This document shows, piece by piece, positions 63,092-64,000 of a stretch of 64,000 nt of DNA. The stretch is from positions 186,001-250,000 of the forward strand of contig JBBRRB010000002.1 of the NCBI GenBank assembly GCA_038225555.1. The letters run 5' to 3'. Both the position numbers and the translations under genes were made by a program. Positions within the stretch are counted from its first letter, which is position 1; every line of letters begins with the position of its first letter. Source of the DNA: JANXQZ01 sp038225555. Its GTDB lineage: Bacteria; Acidobacteriota; Terriglobia; Bryobacterales; Bryobacteraceae. The notes beneath the pieces are model-generated. The model saw nothing but the letters and a program-made list of their open reading frames with translations. It had not been told where the DNA came from and searched no databases.

Positions 63092-63706
63092 GTGTCTGCG
63101 CCCATTACACGCTACCGCCCTTCCCGCCCGGTTCTTTGGGCTGGATTCGCCGCTCTAGCGATTGCGGCTTTTTCCGGCTGGGTGGCCCTGACTTGGCCCT
63201 ACGCCTGGATCGCGGCCGGTTTGGCTGCGGCGAGCGCTATCCTATTCATTCTTATGTTTCTAGCCCCGGCAATTGAGATTCATGAATCCCATGTGAAGAT
63301 CGGCCAGCGCTCCATCGGGTGGGCGCAAATCCGTCGGCTTGACCGCATTTCACTGGTTCCCCTGCTCGTCCGCATGACCTTGGCGGACAAGAAATTGGTT
63401 TCGCTTTTCTATGCCGGTGAAGCGGATTCAGCCAACAAACTGCTGCGTCAATTGCGCCGTTACTCGCGAGAAGCGGTCATTGATGGAGTCCCGTACAAAA
63501 AGTTCTGGGGCGAATCCTTGCCGCCAGATCCTCAAGGCAAGCAGCCAATTCCGCCGCCCTGCCGTCTCTTTCTTCCGGAAGACGAGGAAGAGATCGAGCG
63601 AATGTTTCAGCGACTGAAAGCCGGGCGCCATCTCGATCAGACCGGCTCCGCTCCCAAAGGCAGTCCCAGGAGTTCCAGCCAGAAGCCCACTGGCGACGAT
63701 CAGTAG
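63092..63706 (+). CDS. Membrane protein with PH-like domain
   Basis: A 204-residue protein with two membrane helices (about residues 14-34 and 38-58) followed by a soluble domain, IEIHESHVKIGQRSIGWAQIRRLDRIS, that looks like a bacterial PH-type (bPH) domain, and a proline-rich, acidic tail. The start is GTG 63092. The PH-like reading is a guess from the strand pattern. The ABC exporter gene begins 27 bases later, so they may share a transcript. Confidence 0.7.
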   Translation: MSAPITRYRPSRPVLWAGFAALAIAAFSGWVALTWPYAWIAAGLAAASAILFILMFLAPAIEIHESHVKIGQRSIGWAQIRRLDRISLVPLLVRMTLADKKLVSLFYAGEADSANKLLRQLRRYSREAVIDGVPYKKFWGESLPPDPQGKQPIPPPCRLFLPEDEEEIERMFQRLKAGRHLDQTGSAPKGSPRSSSQKPTGDDQ

Positions 63707-63733
63707 ACCGGCGCGCCAACCCTCAAAGCACCC

Positions 63734-64000
63734 ATGCGCAAGCTCGCCCAAAGTGCCCGGCCATACTTATGGCGCCATCGGCGGGGCCTGGCCCTGGGCA
63801 TGGGAGCCTTGGCGGTCAAAGACCTTTTGCATGCTGCCCTGCCGCTCGTGATCCGGGACGGCGTCGATTCCCTCACATCCGGATTTCGGCTCGAAACCAT
63901 CTTCAGGCTGGCAGCCCTCCTGATCGCTCTTTCCATCGGCAAAGGAATCTTCCAGTACTGGATGCGCGTCATCCTGATCGGCATCTCCCGCGACATCGAG
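63734..64000 (+). CDS. ABC exporter, N-terminal part (cut by window edge)
   Basis: ATG 63734 opens a frame that is still open at the window end. The 89 visible residues (MRKLAQSARPYLWRHRRGLALG, LLHAALPLVIRDGVDSL, KGIFQYWMRVILIGISRDIE) fit the first helices of a half-size ABC exporter of the MsbA/multidrug type 1 fold. The ATPase domain would lie beyond the edge. The cargo is unknown. Confidence 0.75.
   Translation, partial: MRKLAQSARPYLWRHRRGLALGMGALAVKDLLHAALPLVIRDGVDSLTSGFRLETIFRLAALLIALSIGKGIFQYWMRVILIGISRDIE

Overview
The window looks like chromosomal DNA from a Gram-negative soil acidobacterium, most likely the Solibacter/Bryobacter branch. The evidence is a secreted protein with the Solibacter-type C-terminal domain (11182-13401), a VWFA-related protein of the acidobacterial type (48204-50357), a PEP-CTERM surface protein, many secreted beta-propeller proteins, outer-membrane efflux and TonB-receptor remnants, and moderately high GC. 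No phage, CRISPR array or complete insertion sequence was seen. The assignment is inferred from gene families, not from a marker gene.

Layout. 1-4000: decayed ground, with an APC permease carrying three indels, an aquaporin reduced to its two ends, a secreted propeller protein and a tRNA-Lys whose 3' end is echoed at the window start. 4030-7130 (minus): hydroxyproline/proline epimerase-family enzyme plus permease, then a ParD antitoxin next to a broken ParE. 7158-11124: ABC exporter with a co-translated lipoprotein, then an alkylsulfatase-like hydrolase. 11182-15827: a large secreted protein divergent from a molybdate/tungstate-type ABC importer. 15936-19231: PEP-CTERM protein, SDR oxidoreductase, proline dehydrogenase and two small membrane proteins. 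19288-23000: tRNA-Val with a decayed mobile-type gene behind it, an ABC exporter and a TonB-receptor remnant. 23015-32487: aminotransferase, secreted CBM9-like/NIPSNAP/DUF2911 proteins, heptose-phosphate adenylyltransferase with mfd, and an MFS carrier. 32492-46076 (minus): seven closely packed genes, a Cys-rich small protein, Cus-type metal efflux (C, B, A), a secreted unknown, and AddB/AddA recombination nucleases. 46116-50357: TPR protein, seven-haem cytochrome and VWFA protein, overlapping. 50486-59665: a membrane-bound malectin protein with a DNA-binding-like N-terminus, an Ldh2-family dehydrogenase, an alpha-L-fucosidase, an RsbU-type phosphatase and araB-araD. 59667-64000: a very large secreted BNR-propeller protein, small unknowns and the start of an ABC exporter.

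How it fits together. The lifestyle suggested is a heterotroph that takes up amino acids (permeases, hydroxyproline epimerase family, proline dehydrogenase) and sugars from glycans (fucosidase, ribulokinase, ribulose-phosphate epimerase, malectin sensor), with periplasmic electron transfer and metal export. Four broken genes (APC permease, aquaporin, parE, TonB receptor) and a decayed mobile-type gene next to a tRNA show ongoing gene loss. Nothing here is clearly a wholly new system. The best candidates for undescribed biology are the membrane malectin regulator-like protein (50486-52051), the Cys-rich leader protein of the efflux operon (45729-46076) and the TPR/multihaem/VWFA trio.
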